Origin: Acidimicrobiaceae bacterium UBA7830
GTDB lineage: Bacteria; Actinomycetota; Acidimicrobiia; Acidimicrobiales; Ilumatobacteraceae
Length of the DNA stretch: 12,622 nt
Direction: 5' to 3'
Assembly: GCA_002501485.1 (NCBI GenBank)
Contig: DLTS01000073.1
Coordinates: 6,657-19,278 of the forward strand
Positions 1 through 6,795 of the stretch are shown here, one piece after another; positions within the stretch are counted from its first letter, which is position 1; each line of letters begins with the position of its first letter. The notes under the pieces are model-generated. The model did no database searches. It was not told the DNA's origin and saw only the letters and a list, made by a program, of their open reading frames with translations. The position numbers and the translations under genes were made by a program.

Positions 1-74
1 TGGCAGACGCGCTAGCTTGAGGTGCTAGTGCCCTACTAATGGGCGTGGGGGTTCAAGTCCCCCCTCCGACACCA
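1..74 (+). tRNA. tRNA-Leu (anticodon GAG), 5' end cut off by the window
   Basis: The anticodon arm pairs CTAGC with GCTAG around the 7-base loop TTGAGGT, giving anticodon GAG. A long class II variable arm follows (GCCC and GGGC around a 7-base loop), which together with GAG identifies leucine. The T arm is GGGGG-TTCAAGT-CCCCC at 47-63. The 3' acceptor strand CTCCGAC lies at 64-70, the discriminator A at 71 and an encoded CCA at 72-74. The 5' acceptor strand and the first half of the D arm lie upstream of base 1, so the gene is partial only because of the window edge. Confidence 0.95.
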
Positions 75-137
75 ATGGTTTCCTGTTGAGGTAGGTCGGG
101 CGAATTTGCCGGACGTTTCGAAGTTACATACATTTCG

Positions 138-1148
138 CTAACGAGAGTTTTCATCGTCGGGCAAACCGGTTCCTTCGGGGGGTGTGTTGTTGCCTGTATC
201 GAACGGCTCCGCCTCAGTAAAATTCTCGTCTCGGTTGGCGTCGACAGGCTGATCGGACGGCGTTGCGTCGTTGGACATCTGGATCATGTCGTTGACGTTG
301 GAGATATTCGGATTGTCGTTCGTGTTTTTGATTTCAGTTTTGTTTTCGACACCAGTGATGTTCTTGAGGGTGTCCTTCTTGTTCATCAACTTATTGATGA
401 CGTTGACTCCGAGTCCGCAGAACGCTCCAATCCCAATTGGGATAAGCAGTGCGTTGGCGTTCAAAGCAGTTATGGCGTTAGCGATACCGGCGATTCCGGC
501 ACCCAGTCCGAGAAGTACTCCTGCGGGCATCAGCGACTGAATGCGTCGTGCCCGCCACAGCCCAACCAAGCCGATGACGGCCACCGCAGCTGCGCCGACG
601 TTAGGGATGACAGTCGAACCGCTGGTGACAACCCACGCGCCTGACACCACACACCCGAAGTCATCTGAGGCGAGGAAGAAGTTGGCTTTGACTTTGATGG
701 TGCCAAAGTTGTTAATCATTGAGATTTCGTCAAAGTCGATGGTGCCTTCAGCACCCTCTTTCCTCTCCAAGTTCTCGTCGCCGCCGTCGGCGATATCGAC
801 GTCCCCGTAGAAGGGAACAGTTATTTGAAGGGCCCAGATGTGATTCGTCGCTGGATTTCCGTTGGCATCAACCGCAATGCCCTCGTAGGTGAGGCTCCCG
901 GTGGGCGAAATTGTGAACGGGTTATCTTTCGTGAAAACGGCTTCGCCTGCTGAGTTGACTGGATAGTCGCGATCGACCTCACGCATCGCCGAGTCAATGA
1001 GGACCCCCTCGGAGTCATATGAGTCCACTGCGCCGTAGCACGGGCCGGAGAAGCCATTTTCAAGTGCTGATGCGGTCGTGCCGGGGATTATCCCGAATGT
1101 GCATACCCCAATTGCGACGAGGAAGGACTTTATGTGAACGCGTCTCAT
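138..1148 (-). CDS. Exported membrane protein of unknown function, with three hydrophobic segments and an acidic tail
   Basis: I do not recognise this 336-aa protein. The frame is open to an ATG at 1166, but I prefer the ATG at 1148 because it gives a clean signal peptide (MRRVHIKSF, a hydrophobic core, then a TTASA-like cleavage region); neither start has a convincing ribosome site. In the 336-aa numbering, residues about 28-175 form an extracellular region with Cys residues near 37 and 166. Three hydrophobic segments follow (about 181-198, 207-227 and 234-252), separated by basic stretches such as RARR and NKLMNKK. The last 80 residues are rich in Asn, Asp, Glu, Thr and Pro and look disordered. 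There is no LPxTG motif although the end is similarly acidic. It is divergent from the propeller gene at 1411, with about 260 bases between them, and convergent with the tRNA. Base composition is lower in GC than the iron locus. Confidence 0.75.
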   Translation of the reverse strand: MRRVHIKSFLVAIGVCTFGIIPGTTASALENGFSGPCYGAVDSYDSEGVLIDSAMREVDRDYPVNSAGEAVFTKDNPFTISPTGSLTYEGIAVDANGNPATNHIWALQITVPFYGDVDIADGGDENLERKEGAEGTIDFDEISMINNFGTIKVKANFFLASDDFGCVVSGAWVVTSGSTVIPNVGAAAVAVIGLVGLWRARRIQSLMPAGVLLGLGAGIAGIANAITALNANALLIPIGIGAFCGLGVNVINKLMNKKDTLKNITGVENKTEIKNTNDNPNISNVNDMIQMSNDATPSDQPVDANRDENFTEAEPFDTGNNTPPEGTGLPDDENSR

Positions 1149-1398
1149 CGTTCTTGGATAGCACATTCCCTCGGTACCCGAAAGAACTTGGCTGCACTGG
1201 AGCCCTTTAATGGAAGTGATTGCGATGCTCTCATGTCGGTTGAGCGTTTTGCACCGGTGACGGTGAGACCTTGGTGCTACACCTTCACGACATGGACAAC
1301 ATCACGAATCGCGGGCGGCAGGGGAGTGCGGTGTTGATGCGAACTCTCCGACACCGATGCTCTCGTGAACGCGGTTCGTGCTGTGGGTCACATCTTGT

Positions 1399-1402
1399 AG
1401 GG
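1399..1402 (+). promoter_or_regulatory. Ribosome binding site that selects the GTG start at 1411
   Basis: AGGG lies 8 bases before the GTG at 1411. The frame stays open back to a GTG at 1378, but that codon has no purine-rich site and would add an odd Cys-rich leader. The 1411 start puts two Arg and one Lys before the hydrophobic core, as a signal peptide should have. Confidence 0.5.
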
Positions 1403-1410
1403 TCTGTTGC

Positions 1411-3198
1411 GTGTTCCTTGGACAGGTTCCCACCTTACGAGCCGTAGTTCGGTCGAAAGCCGTATTGGTTTCTGGCCTGATATTGCTGATGTTTGCGACT
1501 GGCGTGACAACTGTAAGTGCTGCCCCTGGAGATCTCGATACAGGATTTGCAAGTGGGAGCGGATACGCCACTCCAGGTCTCAACTGGAAAGTCAATGGGA
1601 TTGCGGTTCAACCTGACGGCAAGTACTTACTTGTTGGCGAGAATGATTACGACTTCGCTGTTGCGAGACTCAACGCAGACGGAACGCTTGACACGACGTT
1701 CGGTGGTGGTGACGGCGAGGTCGTCACCGCGATATCTGCTGGAGGGGCAGAAGCAAGATCTGTGGCGATAGACGATGCGCAGAACATAGTGGTCGCCGGC
1801 TGGGCTCACGACAACGTTTCCAATTACGACACAGCAGTCGTTCGATACGACAGCTCAGGCAATCTCGATACGGCGTTCGGAAACAACGGAATCACAATCA
1901 CGCAGGTAACTTCCGACAATGACCGGGCATATGCCCTAAAACTTCAAAGCGACGGCAAAATCCTCCTCGCCGGTGAAAGCCGAATCGGGGGTAATTACTA
2001 CTTTTCTTTACTTCGCTACACGAGCGCTGGTGCCCTCGACACGACTTTCGGTAGCAGTGGCATTTCGACGGTGTACTTCAATGGCAATTCCTATGGACGC
2101 TCACTAGAAGTTGATTCACAAGGAAGAATTCTAGTTGGGGGCCATGCATTCATCGGCGGAGACGAAGACTACGCTCTGGCCCGTTTCGATTCCGGCGGTG
2201 CACTCGACGCCACGTTCGGCAGCTCTGGAAAGGTCACTACAGAACTCGGAAGTTACGACAGGGCGATCGCCGTCAGAGTTCAGTCCGACGGGAAGATTGT
2301 CCTCATGGGTGACAGTTACAACGGAAACTCGAACGGCTATGACTTTGCCGCCGTGCGCTACTCAGATAGCGGTGCAGTCGATTCCACTTTTGGGACCTCA
2401 GGTGTCGCAGAGAAATTGCATGTAGGCCCAGATGCGGATGTGGCCAGCGCAGGAGTAATGCAGGATGGGGGCGAAATTCTCATTGCCGGTACCTCAGGTG
2501 GCTACTCCGACTCTGGGGTTGGCCTTGTGAGATACGCAACTAATGGCGTCGCCGACACAAGCTTCAGCGATGATGGAAAGGCCAGCGTTCAGGTCGACAG
2601 CAGGGTTGGAACTGTCCGGGGGATGGCGTTGGATGGAAATGGCTTTGTGCTCGTTGCGGGCTACACAGTCTCAGATCCGATGATGGGATCCGATTACGAA
2701 GCGTTTGTTGCACGATTTCAGGTGGCAAATTCACCTGAGGCCCCGACGGGTGTAACCGCTACGGCCGGCAATGGTGAGGCAACGGTTTCGTGGACTGCGC
2801 CTAGTGACGATGGCGGCTCCGCAATTTCAGGATTTGAGGTGACCTCGACCCCTGATGGGCTGACATGTCAAACGACGGATTCAATTTCATGTGTGATTAC
2901 GGGGTTGTCGAATGGAACTTCGTACACCTTCACAGTTGTAGCGACAAACGGAGCAGGCTCAAGCGCTGCCTCTGCTCCGTCAGATTTCATCACGCCAACA
3001 GCTCCAAATACGACAACAACGGCTGCTCCAACTACGACATTAGATGCGCAGCCGGGATCTGTCCCAACTCCTGACCCGCAAACTCTTCCCGCTACCGGGA
3101 GAACTTTGGGATCGACCGAGCTTTATGTATTCGTACTGCTCGCTGGCACGGGCGCAATGCTTGCGCGTGTCGCCCGGCGTTCAAGTTCCCAACCTTGA
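1411..3198 (+). CDS. Secreted wall-anchored protein: seven delta-60/DUF5122 repeats, fibronectin type III domain, LPATG tail
   Basis: This 595-aa protein is probably a surface adhesin or ligand-binding protein; its ligand is unknown. Residues 1-37 form a signal peptide (core VLVSGLILLMF, then SAA). From residue 42 there are seven repeats of about 55-60 aa. Each opens with an LDTTFG-like motif and has a V-Q-x-DGKILLAG-like strand and an FAxxRY-like strand, which is the delta-60 repeat (DUF5122) pattern. Seven copies suit one seven-bladed propeller. Residues about 440-529 form a fibronectin type III domain (SWTAPSDDGGSAISGFEV, then GLSNGTSYTFTVVATN). A Thr/Pro linker leads to LPATG at 559-563, a hydrophobic stretch and a basic end, the signal read by sortase. 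No sortase gene is in the window. The GTG start is chosen for its ribosome site. It is divergent from the minus-strand gene ending at 138. Confidence 0.88.
   Translation: MFLGQVPTLRAVVRSKAVLVSGLILLMFATGVTTVSAAPGDLDTGFASGSGYATPGLNWKVNGIAVQPDGKYLLVGENDYDFAVARLNADGTLDTTFGGGDGEVVTAISAGGAEARSVAIDDAQNIVVAGWAHDNVSNYDTAVVRYDSSGNLDTAFGNNGITITQVTSDNDRAYALKLQSDGKILLAGESRIGGNYYFSLLRYTSAGALDTTFGSSGISTVYFNGNSYGRSLEVDSQGRILVGGHAFIGGDEDYALARFDSGGALDATFGSSGKVTTELGSYDRAIAVRVQSDGKIVLMGDSYNGNSNGYDFAAVRYSDSGAVDSTFGTSGVAEKLHVGPDADVASAGVMQDGGEILIAGTSGGYSDSGVGLVRYATNGVADTSFSDDGKASVQVDSRVGTVRGMALDGNGFVLVAGYTVSDPMMGSDYEAFVARFQVANSPEAPTGVTATAGNGEATVSWTAPSDDGGSAISGFEVTSTPDGLTCQTTDSISCVITGLSNGTSYTFTVVATNGAGSSAASAPSDFITPTAPNTTTTAAPTTTLDAQPGSVPTPDPQTLPATGRTLGSTELYVFVLLAGTGAMLARVARRSSSQP
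1534..2727 (+). repeat. Seven delta-60 (DUF5122) protein repeats
   Basis: Repeat openings seen in order are LDTGFASG, LDTTFGGG, LDTAFGNN, LDTTFGSS, LDATFGSS, VDSTFGTS and ADTSFSDD. The repeats have diverged at the DNA level, unlike those of the propeller gene at 9815, so this array looks old and stable. The last opening has lost the usual FG (it reads SFSD), which may mark the closing blade. Confidence 0.8.
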
Positions 3199-3329
3199 GG
3201 GCGAAATCGTGTGTTGCCTGCGTTTGTGGCGAAGCGCACGGTGCCTAGGTGGTTGCCCTCGAGGTGCTCCATCAAGGTCTCGACGTCCGCCCGGTGCTGT
3301 GCGGCGAACCCACTGACTCGCACGTTCAT
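3123..3329 (-). pseudogene. Coding-like remnant, possible N-terminal fragment of a lost gene
   Basis: On the minus strand, bases 3329-3199 read MNVRVSGFAAQHRADVETLM and onward with mostly G or C in third codon positions (GTC, TTC, GCC, GAC, GAG, CTC, GGC, AAC), as a real high-GC gene would. An AGGTGAG stretch lies about 10 bases before the ATG at 3329, a fair ribosome site. After about base 3199 the frame runs antisense through the sorting tail of the propeller gene and its composition stops looking coding. It is therefore probably the surviving start of a gene whose remainder was lost when this junction formed. I do not recognise the family. It could instead be a small intact gene of about 68 aa overlapping the propeller gene, or a chance frame. 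Confidence 0.3.
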
Positions 3330-3371
3330 GATTTGCGATCTCACCTCATGTAACGAGGGGTATCGGGTGCG

Positions 3372-3385
3372 CCTAACTTTTTAGG
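3372..3385. promoter_or_regulatory. Inverted repeat CCTAA-N4-TTAGG in the iron-locus control region
   Basis: The arms are CCTAA (3372-3376) and TTAGG (3381-3385), with spacer CTTT. The half-site letters and the 4-base spacer match the larger palindrome at 3402-3425, but the order of the arms is reversed. TTAGG and CCTAA occur in the DtxR/IdeR consensus, though with other spacing. It is probably a second contact site or part of the same operator. Confidence 0.4.
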
Positions 3386-3401
3386 AATCTCTCTTGATTT
3401 A

Positions 3402-3425
3402 ATATGTTAGGAGTACCTAACATAT
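3402..3425. promoter_or_regulatory. Perfect 10+10 palindrome, candidate metal-responsive operator
   Basis: The arms ATATGTTAGG (3402-3411) and CCTAACATAT (3416-3425) are exactly complementary around the spacer AGTA. It ends 5 bases before the chosen ATG of the HmuT-like gene and overlaps a possible -10 element, TAATAT at 3400-3405. A bound protein would therefore block transcription. TTAGG/CCTAA recalls DtxR/IdeR boxes, but those place the two elements 9 bases apart, not 4, so the regulator may belong to another family. It stands out as an AT-rich palindrome in a GC-rich locus. Confidence 0.65.
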
Positions 3426-3430
3426 ACCGC

Positions 3431-4486
3431 ATGAGGTGCGCCGCAACAGTCTTGCTGACTGCCGGAGCGGTTGCGATCGCTGCGTGTAGCGGCGCCGACT
3501 CCGGTCCAGCGAGTGCTGCGCCGGCGACCGCGGCGACCGTCCCGACAAGTGCCGCCAGTTCCACCACGACGACGGACTCGATGGACGCGCCGACCATAGT
3601 CGTGGACGATCGAGGCGTGGAGGTCGTGGTCGAGTCAGCCGAACGGATTATCCCGCTCGACGGGGACCTCGCAGAGATAGTCTTCGCGCTGGGTCTGGGA
3701 GACCAGGTGGTCGCCACCGATCTCTCTGCGACGTTCCCGCCAGCCGCCGACGCCAAGCCGGAGATCGGTTACCAACGGGCCTTGGCTGCGGAACCGATCC
3801 TCAAGTACGAGCCGACCGTTCTGCTTGCCACCGACATCGCCGGCCCACCCGAGACACTCGCCGACCTGGAGCGACTCGGCATCCCGCTAGTCATGGTGCC
3901 CACACCGACGAACGCAGACGGCCCTGGTACCAAGATCCGCGCGGTGGCAGCGGCGCTCGGAGTGAAAGATGTCGGCGATGCCCTCGCAGCACAAGTCGAC
4001 GCCGACATCGACTCCGTGATCGCCTCCTTGCCGGTGCGCAACACCCGACCACCCCTCGTTGCGCCGCTGTACCTGCGCGGGGAGAGCATCCAACTGGTGC
4101 TCGGCACCGAGATGTCGATTGGCTGGATGCTCGAGGCGCTCGCTGTCGACAACGTGGCGAATCTCCTCAGCGTGGCCGAGACCGAACCGATCAACATCGA
4201 GGCACTGATCGAGCTGCAGCCCGACGTGATCATCACGACACAGTCAGGACTTGCGTCCGTCGGCGGCATCGACGGCCTGCTGGAGATCCCGGGCTTCGGC
4301 GAGACACCCGCCGGCGAGCAGCGCAGGATCCTTGCGTTCGAGGACCAGTACCTGCTCGGCAACGGGCCACGCACCGCTGATCTCCTGGCCGAACTCGCCG
4401 CCGAACTCCACGGCCCCGACGCCGTGACCGAGGTCAGCACCAGCACCGACTCATCACCAACACACGACGAAGGGACCGACCAATGA
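3431..4486 (+). CDS. hmuT: HmuT-like heme/iron-chelate ABC transporter substrate-binding lipoprotein
   Basis: This 351-aa extracytoplasmic lipoprotein should capture heme or an iron chelate and hand it to the FecCD permeases downstream. I start it at 3431; an in-frame ATG at 3404 lies inside the palindrome and would only lengthen the signal peptide. The lipobox is IAAC with Cys19. A Ser/Thr/Ala linker to about residue 52 precedes the two-lobed binding fold. HmuT-like blocks include a DLAEIVFALGLGDQVVATD segment (77-97), PEIGYQRALAAEPIL (110-124), AGPPETL, and LLGNGPRTADLL (308-319). Y214-L-R216 fits the Tyr-x-Arg heme ligand pair I recall for corynebacterial HmuT. The binding region lacks His entirely, and a position usually Tyr in the STYP motif reads TFP here (F102). 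There is no Shine-Dalgarno site, so the mRNA may be leaderless or nearly so. Its stop overlaps the next start (ATGA). Confidence 0.85.
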   Translation: MRCAATVLLTAGAVAIAACSGADSGPASAAPATAATVPTSAASSTTTTDSMDAPTIVVDDRGVEVVVESAERIIPLDGDLAEIVFALGLGDQVVATDLSATFPPAADAKPEIGYQRALAAEPILKYEPTVLLATDIAGPPETLADLERLGIPLVMVPTPTNADGPGTKIRAVAAALGVKDVGDALAAQVDADIDSVIASLPVRNTRPPLVAPLYLRGESIQLVLGTEMSIGWMLEALAVDNVANLLSVAETEPINIEALIELQPDVIITTQSGLASVGGIDGLLEIPGFGETPAGEQRRILAFEDQYLLGNGPRTADLLAELAAELHGPDAVTEVSTSTDSSPTHDEGTDQ

Positions 4487-5340
4487 CCCCGTTCACCGAC
4501 CACGGCGCGTCGCCGACCCTTACCGAACATGAACGGTCGGGGCCACCGATCCTCGGTGACGTCCACAGCTTTCCGTCCTACGCCGAACAGGCGCGCTCAC
4601 TTGTGGCCGCCGGTGCGATGGCCACGTTGTCGACGCTCACCAACGACACGTTCCCCTTCACGTCGATGGCACCGATCTCCGTGGACGGCGACGCATCCCC
4701 AATCATTTGCGTCTCCGAACTCGCCGAGCACACACGCAACCTGCGTCGATCAGGCCGAGCGAGCGTGTTTGTTGCGGCGCCAACGGTCGAAGGCGTCGAC
4801 CCGCTCGCCGGACCACGGGCGACCTACGTCGGCACGTTCGTGCCGTTCGACCCCGACGAGCCCACGATCGAACGACATCTGGAGGCCCACCCGCACACGC
4901 GGGGGTACGTCAGTTTCGCCGACTTTGGCTGGTGGCGCATGGAGGTCCAGCATCTCCGGTACGTGGGTGGCTTCGGCGTGATGGGCTGGGCGGGCGCCGA
5001 GGATCTCGCCGCAGCCCGGCCCGACCCGATCATCGGTGCCGCACCACCGATGATCGACCACCTCAACGACGATCACGCCGAGGCATGCACGCTTATCGCC
5101 CGACACCTCGGCTGCGCCGAGACCACTGAGTCCGCGACCGTCACCGAACTCGATCGATACGGCGTGACCTTCGCTGCCACCGGGCAATTCGACGAACACC
5201 GTTTCGCAACCGTTCGCGTGGCGTTTCCTTTACCCCTCGACGCCGCCGAGCAGGTTCGAGGGGCGACCGTCGAACTGGTCCGACGAGCTCGAGCCGTCAC
5301 GACCGGGTCCTCGCCGAGCGAACGGCCGGAGCACTCGTGA
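4483..5340 (+). CDS. hugZ: HugZ-like heme-degrading/heme-utilisation protein (FMN-type split barrel plus DUF2470)
   Basis: This 285-aa protein is probably cytoplasmic and would open the heme ring to free iron, as HugZ and HutZ do in other bacteria. Residues about 32-165 form a pyridoxamine-5'-phosphate-oxidase-like split barrel (AGAMATLSTL, then FTSMAPISVDGDASPIICVS, then GRASVFV, then GPRATYVGTFV). Residues about 186-270 form a DUF2470 domain with the signature MIDHLNDDHAEA (H193, H198), a DRYGV strand and a final R-F-x-x-VRVAFPLPLD segment. In HugZ the heme-ligating His comes from the C-terminal part, so H193 or H198 is the candidate here. The related plant protein GluBP has the same two folds and regulates heme synthesis instead, so enzymatic activity is inferred from the location next to HmuT. 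It overlaps the gene before it by ATGA and the gene after it by one base (TGATG). Confidence 0.85.
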   Translation: MTPFTDHGASPTLTEHERSGPPILGDVHSFPSYAEQARSLVAAGAMATLSTLTNDTFPFTSMAPISVDGDASPIICVSELAEHTRNLRRSGRASVFVAAPTVEGVDPLAGPRATYVGTFVPFDPDEPTIERHLEAHPHTRGYVSFADFGWWRMEVQHLRYVGGFGVMGWAGAEDLAAARPDPIIGAAPPMIDHLNDDHAEACTLIARHLGCAETTESATVTELDRYGVTFAATGQFDEHRFATVRVAFPLPLDAAEQVRGATVELVRRARAVTTGSSPSERPEHS

Positions 5341-5924
5341 TGCCGCTCGAACACCTTCGGCTCATCGCCGCACTCGTGCACACGTGCCCCGGGGCTGAGG
5401 TCACTCTCCGCTGCGACACCGGTGAGATCGTGCGTGTCGGACGACGACCCGGCTCGGACATGACCCCGTGCGAGTTCCGCGCCGCCACGATCGCACTCTT
5501 TAACGCACGCTCTGATCAACCGAAACAGCCGGGTGCCGACTCGGCCGCACGAATCGTCGACGCCGAATTCGGTGGCGCCCTCACTGACATCGGCGGGGGT
5601 GTCGCTCGCTCGCGAACTCCATGTGGCATCGAGCAGCGTTGGATCGCCACCACACTGCCGAGTTTCGTTGTGTGCGATCTCCTCGACGGCGTTGGTCCCG
5701 ACGGGCTTCCCGAAGCAGCGATGTCGGGTGACTTGCGCGTCGACTACGAGCTGGGGACAAGCGTGATCGCCATCAGCCCCGCCGATCAGCGCTACCGCGC
5801 CGTCCTCGACCATGTGGCCATCGACGTCGCCGCCCGCTGCCTCACCGGAGAACTCCTCCACGCCGCCACGGTCACAACCACCTCGGTCAACGGCCACCTC
5901 GAACCAAAGGAAGACCAGCCATGA
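5340..5924 (+). CDS. Unrecognised 194-aa protein inside the heme/iron operon
   Basis: I do not recognise a family. There is no signal peptide or membrane segment, so it is expected in the cytoplasm beside the HugZ-like protein. The N-terminal part (MPLEHLRLIAALVH, then EVTLRCDTGEIVRVGRRPG) looks like a helix followed by a strand pair. The middle (about 71-112) has a GGALTDIGGG segment and a short WIATTLPSFVVCD strand. The C-terminal part (about 132-175) has LRVDYELGTSVIAI and a His/Cys-bearing helix. Six Cys (16, 25, 44, 95, 112, 167) and several His (5, 14, 158, 174) are many for its size and could bind heme or metal, but no standard spacing is visible. It is joined to hugZ by TGATG (an alternative GTG at 5337 would give a 4-base overlap) and to the lipoprotein by ATGA. 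Strong GC bias at third positions supports it as real. Confidence 0.8.
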   Translation: MPLEHLRLIAALVHTCPGAEVTLRCDTGEIVRVGRRPGSDMTPCEFRAATIALFNARSDQPKQPGADSAARIVDAEFGGALTDIGGGVARSRTPCGIEQRWIATTLPSFVVCDLLDGVGPDGLPEAAMSGDLRVDYELGTSVIAISPADQRYRAVLDHVAIDVAARCLTGELLHAATVTTTSVNGHLEPKEDQP

Positions 5925-6544
5925 ACCTCCCTCACCGCCACACACACCTGCGTTGGCTCGCCGGCGCCGCAGCGCTGATGCTTTTCGCAGTCGCATGCGG
6001 ATCGGACGAGTCCGACGGAACTGAGTCCGGCACCGGATCGGACGTCGGGTTGAGCTCCGCCACCGCAACCGAGCCAGCGCCTGACAATGCCAGCGCACCC
6101 GCCGGCGAGCCGGCGTCCGTCGAGTCGACTACTACGACTGTTGCTCCGACGACTACTACGACTGTTGCTCCGACGACGACCACGGCTGTTGCTCCGATGT
6201 TCACCGGTGACGAGGCCGATGTTGCGGCGGCCTGGGCCGTCGTGTTCGACTCGAGCGCCGACTTCGAGGACAAGGCACCCCATCTCGTCGATGCCGAGTC
6301 CTTGGCATCGACCATCGACGCATACACCGCCACCGGCGACGGCTTTGGCGGTATCAGCCTGGTTCCGACGGCGGTCACCATCGATGGCGACGCAGCCACC
6401 GTGACCTACGACGTCATTTTCGGTGGCAACCCGGCCTACTCCGATCTCACCGGCACCATCGATCTCGTCGACGGCACGTGGGTCGTGCCACTTAGCGAGT
6501 TCTGCTCGTTCATGGCGTCGGCGCGCGTCGGTTGCGAGAACTGA
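5921..6544 (+). CDS. Mtb12-like lipoprotein with TTTVAP linker
   Basis: This 207-aa protein has a His-rich basic start (HRHTH), a hydrophobic core and a lipobox VAC with Cys26, so it should be lipid-anchored on the outer face of the membrane. Residues about 27-92 form a disordered Ser/Thr/Glu linker that ends in three copies of a Thr-rich TTVAP unit. Residues about 93-207 look like the NTF2-like fold of the Mtb12 low-molecular-weight antigen family common in actinobacterial lipoproteins: an AWAVVFDSSADFEDKAPHL helix region, a VTIDGDAATVTYDVIFGG strand pair, LVDGTWVVP, then two Cys in a C-terminal FCSF...GC pattern that may form a disulfide. The family's function is unknown. Starting within the stop of the preceding gene (ATGA) ties it to the heme genes. 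It is the last gene before a gap of about 250 bases. Confidence 0.82.
   Translation: MNLPHRHTHLRWLAGAAALMLFAVACGSDESDGTESGTGSDVGLSSATATEPAPDNASAPAGEPASVESTTTTVAPTTTTTVAPTTTTAVAPMFTGDEADVAAAWAVVFDSSADFEDKAPHLVDAESLASTIDAYTATGDGFGGISLVPTAVTIDGDAATVTYDVIFGGNPAYSDLTGTIDLVDGTWVVPLSEFCSFMASARVGCEN
6127..6198 (+). repeat. Three 24-base tandem units encoding the TTTVAP linker
   Basis: The units lie at 6127-6150, 6151-6174 and 6175-6198. The first two are identical in DNA; the third has changed at a few bases. Each encodes eight residues of a Thr-rich TTVAP linker. Identical copies mean the linker can gain or lose eight residues by slippage without breaking the frame. Confidence 0.8.
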
Positions 6545-6795
6545 CCGTCGATGTTGGCGCGGCACCGATTGGTACGCCGGAAGCGAGGACCGGTCGATTC
6601 GCAGGCGTGGAGCGCCCTATCCACAACCATGCGACTTGCACACCGCCTCGACAGTACCGACGGCGCTCGTACGAGTTGATAGGACCATCTGACAGTCGAT
6701 GGCCGGCGGCCGTGCGTGCCGTCACCACCCTGTCCTCGCGCTCGTCGGAACACACTCATGGCGACACTTCTTCGGCGGACCGCTCCGCCTATCCA
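6545..6795. other. Gap without a supported gene between the lipoprotein and the first permease
   Basis: About 250 bases of GC-rich sequence. The permease frame is open through the whole gap back to a TTG at 6532, but the residues it would encode are polar, basic and unlike any permease N-terminus. I see no TTAGG/CCTAA palindrome and no clear terminator. A second promoter for the transporter genes may lie here, or the permease may start earlier than I have placed it. Confidence 0.4.

Noticed and set aside
95..114. Terminator-like inverted repeat after the tRNA (GTCGGGC/GCCGGAC)
   Set aside because: One arm position is a G-G mismatch and there is no T run. Pairing is too weak to annotate.
1..137. 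tRNA-Leu as an attachment site for an integrated element
   Set aside because: I find no second copy of the tRNA 3' end in the window and no integrase. The gene next to the tRNA looks chromosomal.
1378..1410. Upstream GTG start for the first propeller gene
   Set aside because: No ribosome site precedes it and it adds a Cys-rich stretch before the signal peptide; GTG at 1411 with AGGG 8 bases upstream fits better.
3402..3425. Canonical IdeR/DtxR box
   Set aside because: The TTAGG and CCTAA elements are 4 bases apart rather than the 9 of the 19-base consensus, so I keep it as an operator of unknown regulator.
3404..3430. ATG at 3404 as the start of the HmuT-like gene
   Set aside because: It lies within the palindrome and adds nine residues that spoil a typical lipoprotein leader. 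The ATG at 3431 gives a compact one.
4750..5199. Long antisense frame across the hugZ gene
   Set aside because: It mirrors the codon structure of the real gene on the other strand and has no recognisable protein features. Many such shadows occur across the GC-rich block.
6532..6795. N-terminal extension of the first permease from TTG at 6532
   Set aside because: The extra residues are polar and basic with no likeness to FecCD leaders, and the TTG lies inside the preceding gene.
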